Of a stretch of 64,000 nucleotides of DNA, positions 1 through 12,230 are shown in pieces. The notes beneath the pieces were generated by a model that had not been told where the DNA came from, made no database searches, and saw nothing but the letters and a program-made list of their open reading frames with translations. The first letter of the stretch is position 1. Every line of letters begins with the position of its first letter. The stretch spans positions 74,352,300-74,416,299 of the forward strand of contig CM049314.1 of the NCBI GenBank assembly GCA_026874595.1, written 5' to 3'. Both the position numbers and the translations under genes were made by a program. The DNA is from Sipunculus nudus. Its lineage: Eukaryota > Annelida > Sipuncula > Golfingiida > Sipunculidae.

Positions 1-410
1 GATGTAAAGATCATGGTCACCAGTTTTCAAACCCCTCCAAGAACTTGGTGGAAAAGATAGATGGTAAGGCAATAAGTTTCATAGATCCTCTGAGAATTAG
101 GTTGAAACATTATGTGATACTACAAAAGATATCAGGTTCATCAGAATTTTACATTTTGGCTGATCTGACCCTTTGTGTGTTCAGTTTTAAAAAAAAATTT
201 GAACTTAAATGTTTGAACTTGAAGATCAAGGTCATGTTCAACAGTTTTCAAACACATCTGAGAAAACGCAAAAAAAACCCACCTGACGTGTCAAATTTGA
301 AGATAAATTATGCAGTGCTTCAGAAGTTACCATGGTCATTAGAGCACAAAAATCTTTTAAATTATCATTACCATATGTTTCAATCTCATCAGAGAGCTCT
401 GTTTTAGTAG
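1..410. other. Left-edge non-coding sequence
   Basis: No gene is recognised here. Two halves resemble each other (the motif AGTTTTCAAAC recurs near 21 and 243 after a GATCAWGGTCA-like string), which suggests an old dispersed repeat. The open frame at 45-407 has no recognisable composition and is probably chance. If the host gene continues leftwards, this is intron. Confidence 0.4.
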
Positions 411-469
411 CTATTTTGTCTGTTTGAGGTAGCCTTGTGGAAATTACCTAGGTTTCAGTAGCTATTTTT

Positions 470-3400
470 TTCTGTGTGTTTGAGGTAGCCTAGTGGACAT
501 TTACCTGGGTTTCAGTAGCTATTTCCTGTGAGTTTGAGGTAGCCTTGTGGACATTTACCTTGGTCCCAGCAGCTATTCTTGTCTGTTTGTCCTTGTGGAC
601 ATTAACTTGGGATTGAGTAGCTTTTCCTGTGTGTTTGAGGTAGCCTTGTGGACATTAACTTGGGATTGAGTAGCTTTTTCCTGTGTGTCTGAGGTAGCCT
701 TGTGTACATTAACTTGGGATAGAGTAGCTTTTCCTGTCTGTTTGAGGTAGCCTGGTGGACATTAACTTGGGATTGAGCAGCTTTTTCCTGTGTGTTTGAG
801 GTAGCCTTTTGGATATTAACCTCGTTCTCAGAAGCTATTTCGTGGCTGCATGAGGTAGCCTGGTGGACATTTAGCTAAATTGCAGTTGATATTTCCTGTG
901 TGTTTGATGGAGCCTTGTGGACATTTACCTTGGTTTCAGCAGCTATTCTTGTCTGTTTGAGGTAGCCTTGTGGACATTAACGTGGGATTAAGTAGCTTTT
1001 TCCTGTGTGTTTGAGGTAGCCTTGTGGACATTTATCTGGGTTTCAGTGGCTATATCATATCTGTTTGAGGTAGCCTTTTGGATATTAACCTCGGTTTCAG
1101 AAGCTATTTCGTGTCTGCTTGAGGTAGCCTGGCGGACATTTAGCTGAATTGCAGTTGATATTTCCTGTGTGTTTGATGGAGCCTTGTGCACATTTACCTT
1201 GGTTCCAGCAGCTATTCTTGTCTGTTTGAGGTAGCCTTGTGGACATTAACTTGGGATTAAGTAGCTTTTTCCTGTGTGTTTGAGGTAGCCTTGTGGACAT
1301 TTATCTGGGTTTCAGTGGCTATATCATATCTGTTTGAGGTAGCCTTTTGGATATTAACCTCGGTTTCAGAAGCTATTTCGTGTCTGCTTGAGGTAGCCTG
1401 GCGGACATTTAGCTGAATTGCAGTTGATATTTCCTGTGTGTTTGATGGAGCCTTGTGGACATTTACCTTGGTTCCAGCAGCTATTCTTGTCTGTTTGAGA
1501 TAGCCTTGTGGACATTAACTTGGGATTGAGTAGCTTTTTCCTGTGTGTCTGAGGTAGCCTTGTGTACATTAATTTGGGATAGAGTAGCTTTTCCTGTCTG
1601 TTTGAGGTAGCCTGGTGGACATTAACTTGGGATTGAGCAGCTTTTTCCTGTGTGTCTGAGGTAGCCTTGTGTACATTAACTTGGGATAGAGTAGCTTTTC
1701 CTGTCTGTTTGAGGTAGCCTTGTGGACATTAACTTGGGATTAAGTAGCTTTTTCCTGTGTGTTTGAGGTAGCCTTGTGGACATTTATCTGGGTTTCAGTG
1801 GCTATATCATATCTGTTTGAGGTAGCCTTTTGGATATTAACCTCGGTTTCAGAAGCTATTTCGTGTCTGCTTGAGGTAGCCTGGCGGACATTTAGCTGAA
1901 TTGCAGTTGATATTTCCTGTGTGTTTGATGGAGCCTTGTGGACATTTACCTTGGTTCCAGCAGCTATTCTTGTCTGTTTGTGGTAGCCTTGTGGACATTA
2001 ACTCGGGATTGAGTAGCTTTTCCTGTCTGTTTGACGTAGCCTGGTGGACATTAACTTGGGATTGAGCAGCTTTTTCCTGTGTGTTTGAGGTAGCCTTGTG
2101 GACATTAACTTGGGATTGAGTAGCTTTTTCCTGTGTGTTTGAGGTAGACTTGTGGACATTTATCTGGGTTTCAGTGGCTATATCATATCTGTTTGAGGTA
2201 GCCTTTTGGATATTAACCTCGGTTTCAGAAGCTATTTCGTGTCTGCTTGAGGTAGCCTGGCGGACATTTAGCTGAATTGCAGTTGATATTTCCTGTGTGT
2301 TTGATGGAGCCTTGTGCACATTTACCTTGGTTCCAGCAGCTATTCTTGTCTGTTTGAGGTAGCCTTGTGGACATTAACTTGGGATTGAGTAGCTTTTTCC
2401 TGTGTGTCTGAGGTAGCCTTGTGTACATTAACTTGGGATAGAGTAGCTTTTCCTGTCTGTTTGAGGTAGCCTGGTGGACATTAACTTGGGATTGAGCAGC
2501 ATTTTCCTGTGTGTTTGAGGTAGCCTTTTGGATATTAACCTCGTTCTCAGAAGCTATTTCGTGTCTGCATGAGGTAGCCTGGTGCACATTTAGCTAAATT
2601 GCAGTTTATATTTCCTGTGTGTTTGATGGAGCCTTGTGGACATTTACCTTGGTTTTAGCAGCTATTCTTGTCTGTTTGAGGTAGCCTTGTGGACATTAAC
2701 TTGGGATCGAGTAGCTTTTTCCTGTGTGTTTGAGGTAGCCTTGTGGACATTTATCTGGGTTTCAGTAGCTATTTCCTGTGAGTTTGAGGTAGCCTTGTGG
2801 ACATTTACCTTGGTCCCAGCAGCTATTCTTGTCTGTTTGTCCTTGTGGACATTAACTTGGGATTGAGTAGCTTTTCCTGTGTGTTTGAGGTAGCCTTGTG
2901 GACATTAACTTGGGATTGAGTAGCTTTTTCCTGTGTGTCTGAGGTAGCCTTGTGTACATTAACTTGGGATAGAGTAGCTTTTCCTGTCTGTTTGAGGTAG
3001 CCTGGTGGACATTAACTTGGGATTGAGCAGCTTTTTCCTGTGTGTTTGAGGTAGCCTTTTGGATATTAACCTCGTTCTCAGAAGCTATTTCGTGGCTGCA
3101 TGAGGTAGCCTGGTGGACATTTAGCTAAATTGCAGTTGATATTTCCTGTGTGTTTGATGGAGCCTTGTGGACATTTACCTTGGTTTCAGCAGCTATTCTT
3201 GTCTGTTTGAGGTAGCCTTGTGGACATTAACTTGGGATTAAGTAGCTTTTTCCTGTGTGTTTGAGGTAGCCTTGTGGACATTTATCTGGGTTTCAGTGGC
3301 TATATCATATCTGTTTGAGGTAGCCTTTTGGATATTAACCTCGGTTTCAGAAGCTATTTCGTGTCTGCTTGAGGTAGCCTGGCGGACATTTAGCTAAATT

Positions 3401-6400
3401 GCAGTTGATATTTCCTGTGTGTTTGATGGAGCCTTGTGCACATTTACCTTGGTTCCAGCAGCTATTCTTGTCTGTTTGAGGTAGCCTTGTGGACATTAAC
3501 TTGGGATTAAGTAGCTTTTTCCTGTGTGTTTGAGGTAGCCTTGTGGACATTTATCTGGGTTTCAGTGGCTATATCATATCTGTTTGAGGTAGCCTTTTGG
3601 ATATTAACCTCCGTTTCAGAAGCTATTTCGTGTCTGCTTGAGGTAGCCTGGCGGACATTTAGCTGAATTGCAGTTGATATTTCCTGTGTGTTTGATGGAG
3701 CCTTGTGGACATTTACCTTGGTTCCAGCAGCTATTCTTGTCTGTTTGAGATAGCCTTGTGGACATTAACTTGGGATTGAGTAGCTTTTTCCTGTGTGTCT
3801 GAGGTAGCCTTGTGTACATTAACTTGGGATAGAGTAGCTTTTCCTGTCTGTTTGAGGTAGCCTGGTGGACATTAACTTGGGATTGAGCAGCTTTTTCCTG
3901 TGTGTCTGAGGTAGCCTTGTGTACATTAACTTGGGATAGAGTAGCTTTTCCTGTCTGTTTGAGGTAGCCTTGTGGACATTAACTTGGGATTAAGTAGCTT
4001 TTTCCTGTGTGTTTGAGGTAGCCTTGTGGACATTTATCTGGGTTTCAGTGGCTATATCATATCTGTTTGAGGTAGCCTTTTGGATATTAACCTCGGTTTC
4101 AGAAGCTATTTCGTGTCTGCTTGAGGTAGCCTGGCGGACATTTAGCTGAATTGCAGTTGATATTTCCTGTGTGTTTGATGGAGCCTTGTGGACATTTACC
4201 TTGGTTCCAGCAGCTATTCTTGTCTGTTTGTGGTAGCCTTGTGGACATTAACTCGGGATTGAGTAGCTTTTCCTGTCTGTTTGACGTAGCCTGGTGGACA
4301 TTAACTTGGGATTGAGCAGCTTTTTCCTGTGTGTTTGAGGTAGCCTTGTGGACATTAACTTGGGATTGAGTAGCTTTTTCCTGTGTGTTTGAGGTAGACT
4401 TGTGGACATTTATCTGGGTTTCAGTGGCTATATCATATCTGTTTGAGGTAGCCTTTTGGATATTAACCTCGGTTTCAGAAGCTATTTCGTGTCTGCTTGA
4501 GGTAGCCTGGCGGACATTTAGCTGAATTGCAGTTGATATTTCCTGTGTGTTTGATGGAGCCTTGTGGACATTTACCTTGGTTCCAGCAGCTATTCTTGTC
4601 TGTTTGAGGTAGCCTTGTGGACATTAACTTGGGATTGAGTAGCTTTTTCCTGTGTGTCTGAGGTAGCCTTGTGTACATTAACTTGGGATAGAGTAGCTTT
4701 TCCTGTCTGTTTGAGGTAGCCTGGTGGACATTAACTTGGGATTGAGCAGCATTTTCCTGTGTGTTTGAGGTAGCCTTTTGGATATTAACCTCGTTCTCAG
4801 AAGCTATTTCGTGTCTGCATGAGGTAGCCTGGTGGACATTTAGCTAAATTGCAGTTGATATTTCCTGTGTGTTTGATGGAGCCTTGTGGACATTTACCTT
4901 GGTTTCAGCAGCTATTCTTGTCTGTTTGAGGTAGCCTTGTGGACATTAACTTGGGATCGAGTAGCTTTTTCCTGTGTGTTTGAGGTAGCCTTGTGGACAT
5001 TTATCTGGGTTTCAGTAGCTATTTCCTGTGAGTTTGAGGTAGCCTTGTGGACATTTACCTTGGTCCCAGCAGCTATTCTTGTCTGTTTGTCCTTGTGGAC
5101 ATTAACTTGGGATTGAGTAGCTTTTCCTGTGTGTTTGAGGTAGCCTTGTGGACATTAACTTGGGATTGAGTAGCTTTTTCCTGTGTGTCTGAGGTAGCCT
5201 TGTGTACATTAACTTGGGATAGAGTAGCTTTTCCTGTCTGTTTGAGGTAGCCTGGTGGACATTAACTTGGGATTGAGCAGCTTTTTCCTGTGTGTTTGAG
5301 GTAGCCTTTTGGATATTAACCTCGTTCTCAGAAGCTATTTCGTGGCTGCATGAGGTAGCCTGGTGGACATTTAGCTAAATTGCAGTTGATATTTCCTGTG
5401 TGTTTGATGGAGCCTTGTGGACATTTACCTTGGTTTCAGCAGCTATTCTTGTCTGTTTGAGGTAGCCTTGTGGACATTAACTTGGGATTAAGTAGCTTTT
5501 TCCTGTGTGTTTGAGGTAGCCTTGTGGACATTTATCTGGGTTTCAGTGGCTATATCATATCTGTTTGAGGTAGCCTTTTGGATATTAACCTCGGTTTCAG
5601 AAGCTATTTCGTGTCTGCTTGAGGTAGCCTGGCGGACATTTAGCTGAATTGCAGTTGATATTTCCTGTGTGTTTGATGGAGCCTTGTGCACATTTACCTT
5701 GGTTCCAGCAGCTATTCTTGTCTGTTTGAGGTAGCCTTGTGGACATTAACTCGGGATTAAGTAGCTTTTTCCGGTGTGTTTGAGGTAGCCTTGTGGACAT
5801 TTATCTGGGTTTCAGTGGCTATATCATTTCTGTTTGAGGTAGCCTTTTGGATATTAACCTCGGTTTCAGAAGCTATTTCGTGTCTGCTTGAGGTAGCCTG
5901 GCGGACATTTAGCTGAATTGCAGTTGATATTTCCTGTGTGTTTGATGGAGCCTTGTGGACATTTACCTTGGTTCCAGCAGCTATTCTTGTCTGTTTGAGA
6001 TAGCCTTGTGGACATTAACTTGGGATTGAGTAGCTTTTTCCTGTGTGTCTGAGGTAGCCTTGTGTACATTAACTTGGGATAGAGTAGCTTTTCCTGACTG
6101 TTTGAGGTAGCCTGGTGGACATTAACTTGGGATTGAGCAGCTTTTTCCTGTGTGTCTGAGGTAGCCTTGTGTACATTAACTTGGGATAGAGTAGCTTTTC
6201 CTGTCTGTTTGAGGTAGCCTTGTGGACATTAACTTGGGATTAAGTAGCTTTTTCCTGTGTGTTTGAGGTAGCCTTGTGGACATTTATCTGGGTTTCAGTG
6301 GCTATATCATATCTGTTTGAGGTAGCCTTTTGGATATTAACCTCGGTTTCAGAAGCTATTTCGTGTCTGCTTGAGGTAGCCTGGCGGACATTTAGCTGAA

Positions 6401-7220
6401 TTGCAGTTGATATTTCCTGTGTGTTTGATGGAGCCTTGTGGACATTTACCTTGGTTCCAGCAGCTATTCTTGTCTGTTTGTGGTAGCCTTGTGGACATTA
6501 ACTCGGGATTGAGTAGCTTTTCCTGTCTGTTTGGCGTAGCCTGGTGGACATTAACTTGGGATTGAGCAGCTTTTTCCTGTGTGTTTGAGGTAGCCTTGTG
6601 GACATTAACTTGGGATTGAGTAGCTTTTTCCTGTGTGTTTGAGGTAGACTTGTGGACATTTATCTGGGTTTTCAGTGGCTATATCATATCTGTTTGAGGT
6701 AGCCTTTTGGATATTAACCTCGGTTTCAGAAGCTATTTCGTGTCTGCTTGAGGTAGCCTGGCGGACATTTAGCTGAATTGCAGTTGATATTTCCTGTGTG
6801 TTTGATGGAGCCTTGTGGACATTTACCTTGGTTCCAGCAGCTATTCTTGTCTGTTTGAGGTAGCCTTGTGGACATTAACTTGGGATTGAGTAGCTTTTTC
6901 CTGTGTGTCTGAGGTAGCCTTGTGTACATTAACTTGGGATAGAGTAGCTTTTCCTGTCTGTTTGAGGTAGCCTGGTGGACATTAACTTGGGATTGAGCAG
7001 CATTTTCCTGTGTGTTTGAGGTAGCCTTTTGGATATTAACCTCGTTCTCAGAAGCTATTTCGTGTCTGCATGAGGTAGCCTGGTGGACATTTAGCTAAAT
7101 TGCAGTTGATATTTCCTGTGTGTTTGATGGAGCCTTGTGGACATTTACCTTGGTTTCAGCAGCTATTCTTGTCTGTTTGAGGTAGCCTTGTGGACATTAA
7201 CTTGGGATCGAGTAGCTTTT
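470..7220. repeat. Higher-order repeat, three copies of 2,250 bp
   Basis: Landmark sub-blocks recur at exactly 2,250-2,251 bp steps: for example the block beginning ACATTTACCTTGGTC at 551, 2801 and 5051, and minus-strand open frames ending at 1097, 3347 and 5597. Copies differ at only scattered bases (for example 2584 versus 4834, and 3612). This points to very recent unequal exchange or segmental duplication of about 42 minisatellite units at once. An assembly artefact is possible. Confidence 0.85.
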
Positions 7221-7654
7221 TCCTGTGTGTTTGAGGTAGCCTTGTGGACATTTATCTGGGTTTCAGTGGCTATATCATATCTGTTTGAGGTAGCCTTTTG
7301 GATATTAACCTCGGTTTCATAAGCTATTTCATGTCTGCTTGAGGTAGCCTGGCGGACATTTAGCTGAATTGCAGTTGATATTTCCTGTGTGTTTGATGGA
7401 GCCTTGTGGACATTTACCTTGGTTCCAGCAGCTATTCTTGTCTGTTTGAGGTAGCCTTGTGGACATTAACTTGGGACTGAGTAGCTATTTCCTGTGTGTT
7501 TGAGATAGACTTGTGGACAATAACCTGGGTTTCAGTGGCTATATCATGTCTGTTTGAGGTAGCCTTTTGGATATTTGCCTCAGTTTCAGAAGCTTTTTCG
7601 TGTCTGCTTGAGGTAGCCTGGTAGACATTTACCTGAATTTCAGTTGATATTTCC

Positions 7655-8040
7655 TGTGTGTTTGATGTAGTCTGTGGACATTTCCTCGGTTTCAGGAGCT
7701 CATGAGGGTGTGTTTGATGTAGTCTGTGGACATTTCCTCGGTTTCAGGAGCTCATGAGTGTGTGTTTGATGTAGTCTGTGGACATTTCCTCGGTTTCAGG
7801 AGCTCATGAGTGTGTTTGATGTAGTCTATGGACATTTTCCTTGGTTTCAAGAGCTTATGAGTGTGTGTTTGATGTAGCCTGTGGACATTTCCTCGGTTTC
7901 AGAAGCTCATGAGTGTGTGTTTGATGTAGTCTGTGGACATTTCCTCGGTTTCAGGAGCTCATGAGTGTGTGTTTGATGTAGTCTGTGGACATTTTCCTTG
8001 GTTTCAGGAGCTTATGAGTGCGTGTTTGATGTAGCCTTGT
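7655..8040. repeat. 52-bp subfamily block, first copy
   Basis: About seven units with 52-bp spacing (GGAGCT at 7695, 7747 and 7799) carry CTCGGTTTCAGGAGCTCATG and GATGTAGTC. They are a locally homogenised, shortened variant of the main unit. Because 52 is not a multiple of three, they cannot be part of a continuous coding repeat. Confidence 0.8.
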
Positions 8041-10221
8041 GGACATCTGCCTGGGTTTTAGTAGCAATTTTGTTTGAGTTTGAGGTAGCCTTTTAAACAT
8101 TTTCCTGTGTTTCAGTAGCTATTTCATGTGTGTTTGATGTAGCTATCTTGACATTAACCTGAGTTTCAGTAGCTATTTTTTGTGTCTGAGGTAGCCTTGC
8201 GGACATTTATCTGTATTGCAGTTGATATTTCCTGTGTGTTTGATGGAGCCTTGTGCACATTTACCTTGGTTCCAGCAGCTATTCTTGTCTGTTTGAGGTA
8301 GCCTTGTGGACATTAACTCGGGATTAAGTAGCTTTTTCCGGTGTGTTTGAGGTAGCCTTGTGGACATTTATCTGGGTTTCAGTGGCTATATCATTTCTGT
8401 TTGAGGTAGCCTTTTGGATATTAACCTCGGTTTCAGAAGCTATTTCGTGTCTGCTTGAGGTAGCCTGGCGGACATTTAGCTGAATTGCAGTTGATATTTC
8501 CTGTGTGTTTGATGGAGCCTTGTGGACATTTACCTTGGTTCCAGCAGCTATTCTTGTCTGTTTGAGATAGCCTTGTGGACATTAACTTGGGATTGAGTAG
8601 CTTTTTCCTGTGTGTCTGAGGTAGCCTTGTGTACATTAACTTGGGATAGAGTAGCTTTTCCTGTCTGTTTGAGGTAGCCTGGTGGACATTAACTTGGGAT
8701 TGAGCAGCTTTTTCCTGTGTGTCTGAGGTAGCCTTGTGTACATTAACTTGGGATAGAGTAGCTTTTCCTGTCTGTTTGAGGTAGCCTTGTGGACATTAAC
8801 TTGGGATTAAGTAGCTTTTTCCTGTCTGTTTGAGGTAGCCTTGTGGACATTTATCTGGGTTTCAGTGGCTATATCATATCTGTTTGAGGTAGCCTTTTGG
8901 ATATTAACCTCGGTTTCAGAAGCTATTTCGTGTCTGCTTGAGGTAGCCTGGCGGACATTTAGCTGAATTGCAGTTGATATTTCCTGTGTGTTTGATGGAG
9001 CCTTGTGGACATTTACCTTGGTTCCAGCAGCTATTCTTGTCTGTTTGTGGTAGCCTTGTGGACATTAACTCGGGATTGAGTAGCTTTTCCTGTCTGTTTG
9101 GCGTAGCCTGGTGGACATTAACTTGGGATTGAGCAGCTTTTTCCTGTGTGTTTGAGGTAGCCTTGTGGACATTAACTTGGGATTGAGTAGCTTTTTCCTG
9201 TGTGTTTGAGGTAGACTTGTGGACATTTATCTGGGTTTTCAGTGGCTATATCATATCTGTTTGAGGTAGCCTTTTGGATATTAACCTCGGTTTCAGAAGC
9301 TATTTCGTGTCTGCTTGAGGTAGCCTGGCGGACATTTAGCTGAATTGCAGTTGATATTTCCTGTGTGTTTGATGGAGCCTTGTGGACATTTACCTTGGTT
9401 CCAGCAGCTATTCTTGTCTGTTTGAGGTAGCCTTGTGGACATTAACTTGGGATTGAGTAGCTTTTTCCTGTGTGTCTGAGGTAGCCTTGTGTACATTAAC
9501 TTGGGATAGAGTAGCTTTTCCTGTCTGTTTGAGGTAGCCTGGTGGACATTAACTTGGGATTGAGCAGCATTTTCCTGTGTGTTTGAGGTAGCCTTTTGGA
9601 TATTAACCTCGTTCTCAGAAGCTATTTCGTGTCTGCATGAGGTAGCCTGGTGGACATTTAGCTAAATTGCAGTTGATATTTCCTGTGTGTTTGATGGAGC
9701 CTTGTGGACATTTACCTTGGTTTCAGCAGCTATTCTTGTCTGTTTGAGGTAGCCTTGTGGACATTAACTTGGGATCGAGTAGCTTTTTCCTGTGTGTTTG
9801 AGGTAGCCTTGTGGACATTTATCTGGGTTTCAGTGGCTATATCATATCTGTTTGAGGTAGCCTTTTGGATATTAACCTCGGTTTCATAAGCTATTTCATG
9901 TCTGCTTGAGGTAGCCTGGCGGACATTTAGCTGAATTGCAGTTGATATTTCCTGTGTGTTTGATGGAGCCTTGTGGACATTTACCTTGGTTCCAGCAGCT
10001 ATTCTTGTCTGTTTGAGGTAGCCTTGTGGACATTAACTTGGGACTGAGTAGCTATTTCCTGTGTGTTTGAGATAGACTTGTGGACAATAACCTGGGTTTC
10101 AGTGGCTATATCATGTCTGTTTGAGGTAGCCTTTTGGATATTTGCCTCAGTTTCAGAAGCTTTTTCGTGTCTGCTTGAGGTAGCCTGGTAGACATTTACC
10201 TGAATTTCAGTTGATATTTCC

Positions 10222-10607
10222 TGTGTGTTTGATGTAGTCTGTGGACATTTCCTCGGTTTCAGGAGCTCATGAGGGTGTGTTTGATGTAGTCTGTGGACAT
10301 TTCCTCGGTTTCAGGAGCTCATGAGTGTGTGTTTGATGTAGTCTGTGGACATTTCCTCGGTTTCAGGAGCTCATGAGTGTGTTTGATGTAGTCTATGGAC
10401 ATTTTCCTTGGTTTCAAGAGCTTATGAGTGTGTGTTTGATGTAGCCTGTGGACATTTCCTCGGTTTCAGAAGCTCATGAGTGTGTGTTTGATGTAGTCTG
10501 TGGACATTTCCTCGGTTTCAGGAGCTCATGAGTGTGTGTTTGATGTAGTCTGTGGACATTTTCCTTGGTTTCAGGAGCTTATGAGTGCGTGTTTGATGTA
10601 GCCTTGT
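10222..10607. repeat. 52-bp subfamily block, second copy
   Basis: This is a duplicate of the block at 7655-8040, carried by the 2,567-bp tandem duplication. The order of variant units is the same. Confidence 0.8.
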
Positions 10608-11122
10608 GGACATCTGCCTGGGTTTTAGTAGCAATTTTGTTTGAGTTTGAGGTAGCCTTTTAAACATTTTCCTGTGTTTCAGTAGCTATTTCATGTGTGT
10701 TTGATGTAGCTATCTTGACATTAACCTGAGTTTCAGTAGCTATTTTTTGTGTCTGAGGTAGCCTTGCGGACATTTATCTGGGTTTCAGAGCTATTTGATG
10801 TGTGTTTGAGGTAGCCGTGTGGACATTTACCCGAGTTTAAGTAGCTATTTTGTGCGTGTTTGAGGTAGCCTTGTGGACATTTATTTGGGTTTCAGAGCTA
10901 TTTGATGGGTGTTAGAGGTAACCATGTTGACATTTACCTGGGTTTCAGAAGCTTTCTCCTGTGTGTTTGAGGTAGCCTTGTGAACATTTACCTTGATTTA
11001 AGTAGTTATTTCCTGTGTGTTTGACCTAGCCTTGTGGACATATACCTGAGTATTAGAGCCACGTGGACATTTTCCAGTTACTAGCTATTTCTGTGTGTTG
11101 AGGTAACCATGTTGACATTTAC

Positions 11123-11251
11123 CTGGGTTTCAGTAGCTATTTCCTGTGTTTTTGAGGTGGCCTTGCAGATGGCTGAGGCTCGGGACTTGATGTTTGCCAG
11201 GTTATCTCTCATCTGCAGATTCCTGAGTGATGAGATCAATCTGTGCCGCAG
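11123..11251 (-). CDS. Exon: post-REJ region 3, the source module of the minisatellite
   Basis: The acceptor TTTACTATTGTCAG and donor CCAG|GTAAATG enclose 129 bp, 43 codons, phase 0 to 0. It reads LRHRLISSLRNLQMRDNLAN, then IKSRASAICKATSKTQEIAT and ETQ. The family pattern 'R..LI.SL......AL..AT..T.E(I/V)....Q' is clear. The last 40 coding bases plus the first intron bases are nearly identical to units of the array that starts right after the donor. Reading on through the donor meets a stop within about 15 codons (TAG in the first degenerate unit), so splicing at or near the donor is required. Confidence 0.82.
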
Positions 11252-11645
11252 CTGACAATAGTAAAGAAGCCAACAAGTTTATCACAACGCAAGTTCCTTC
11301 GTATTTTTATTAATAAGGAAAATAAATAAATCTTGGGACACTACAAGGTCTAGGTGAGTGACAGAATTAAAGAAAACCTACGTTTTTTGAGGTCTCTATT
11401 TAATTGATACATCCATGACAAGCAGCTTAATAAACATATATATTAACTGGCATGGTTATTGGAACTAGATTAACTGATAATTTAAGGATGTGCTCCATGT
11501 GTACTGAATGCAGGGCGGCCATGTAATTAGATGGCATATTATTTTTTTGGTCATGTCGAAAACCACCAGAGACCTTCAAGATGGTCCATGCAACCCTCAT
11601 AGAAACAAGTTTGTCTTACATGTTAGGGTTGGTCCATGTAATTAC

Positions 11646-11731
11646 CTGTACTTGATTGAGTTTAGTTCTCTCCTCTGGAGTCTGCAGTGAATTCAGTGTT
11701 GCTGCTACTGTTCCTATCAGAGCTACAGCAC
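11646..11731 (-). CDS. Exon: post-REJ region 2
   Basis: The acceptor TATTTTTTAAACAG and donor ACAG|GTAATT enclose 86 bp. It completes the split codon (G) and reads AVALIGTVAATLNSLQTPEE, then RTKLNQVQ. A weaker donor six bases upstream (TCAA|GTACAG) is also in phase and would drop VQ. This matches the 'L....A..LN......E.R' helices of the family. Confidence 0.88.
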
Positions 11732-12094
11732 CTGTTTAAAAAATAGAAAAAAGTTTTGTAGACTTCATATATGCGAGGTGGATATTTCAAAATTTGCACT
11801 TTTTTATTCACAAAGGTTGATTTTAAAGATGTTACTGGTACCATACGTTTAACCATACAGAGTATATCATACATTGTATGAACTATTTAATATGCTTGCA
11901 AAACCCAACCAATTTGAAACGAACCCACAGAACATCAAATTCAAGTTTATTAAAGGAATAGGATGTTATGGATCTAAAAGTAATTCATAATCTCAATATT
12001 TGAAATGCATGATCCACTGTGGGTATATACAGAAAGTATCCAGAAAAGGTTTGATGACAATATGCACTATCAGCAAGCACCAGAATACCCTTAC

Positions 12095-12230
12095 CTTCTT
12101 TGTTTCCTAAGGTTAACATGGCTGATAAGCTGCCAGCAGAAGATGTTGTATTCGCGCTGCTTACTAACGTCTCTAGCTTGTTAAGAAGGTTCGGGGATGA
12201 TCCATTAACTGTCATTCCTACAGGCAGCAC
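12095..12230 (-). CDS. Exon: post-REJ region 1
   Basis: The acceptor ACTACCTTTAG and donor GAAG|GTAAGG enclose 136 bp (45 codons + 1). It reads VLPVGMTVNGSSPNLLNKLE, then LVSSANTTSSAGSLSAML and LGNKEG. It joins SLNVK of the previous exon without a phase break. This Ser/Thr/Leu-rich helical stretch is typical of the segment between REJ and GAIN/GPS in polycystin-1-like proteins. Confidence 0.88.

Larger units (their letters stand above)
5646..10779. repeat. Tandem duplication of 2,567 bp inside the array
   Basis: Bases 5646-8212 are repeated as 8213-10779. Corresponding landmarks lie 2,567 bp apart (5866/8433, 6726/9293, 7137/9704). The junction is visible near 8212, where the divergent edge unit (TATCTG) runs abruptly into an internal unit (TATTGCAGTTG). 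The duplicated block includes the 52-bp subfamily and the degenerate edge units, so it happened after those had formed. Confidence 0.85.
411..11122. repeat. 10.7-kb minisatellite array derived from a host exon end (unit about 54 bp)
   Basis: About 200 degenerate head-to-tail units of 53-54 bp fill this interval. The plus-strand signature is TTTGAGGTAGCCTTGTGGAC followed by a variable half ending in GTAGCT. On the minus strand the main frame reads an 18-residue motif such as ATSNTQEIATETQVNVHK. That motif matches the last 13 codons of the adjacent host exon (11,251-11,123, ending ATSKTQEIATETQ) plus the start of its intron. Units at 480-540 are nearly identical to that exon end although they lie 10.6 kb away. 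Many units are 53 bp (four T instead of five in the TTTTT run), so no reading frame stays open across the array; local open frames reach 156 codons (2319-1849, minus) only by crossing frames. I infer an intronic array born from exon-end and donor duplication. A formerly coding repeat is the alternative. Confidence 0.9.

Noticed and set aside
988-9889. Repeated 61-156-codon open frames on both strands in the array, as genes
   Set aside because: They are by-products of a stop-poor 54-bp unit. Frames switch at 53-bp units, and plus- and minus-strand versions coexist.
411-11122. CRISPR-like array of regular repeats
   Set aside because: There are no unique spacers between conserved repeats; units are contiguous and variable throughout. 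The surrounding sequence is eukaryotic with spliced exons.
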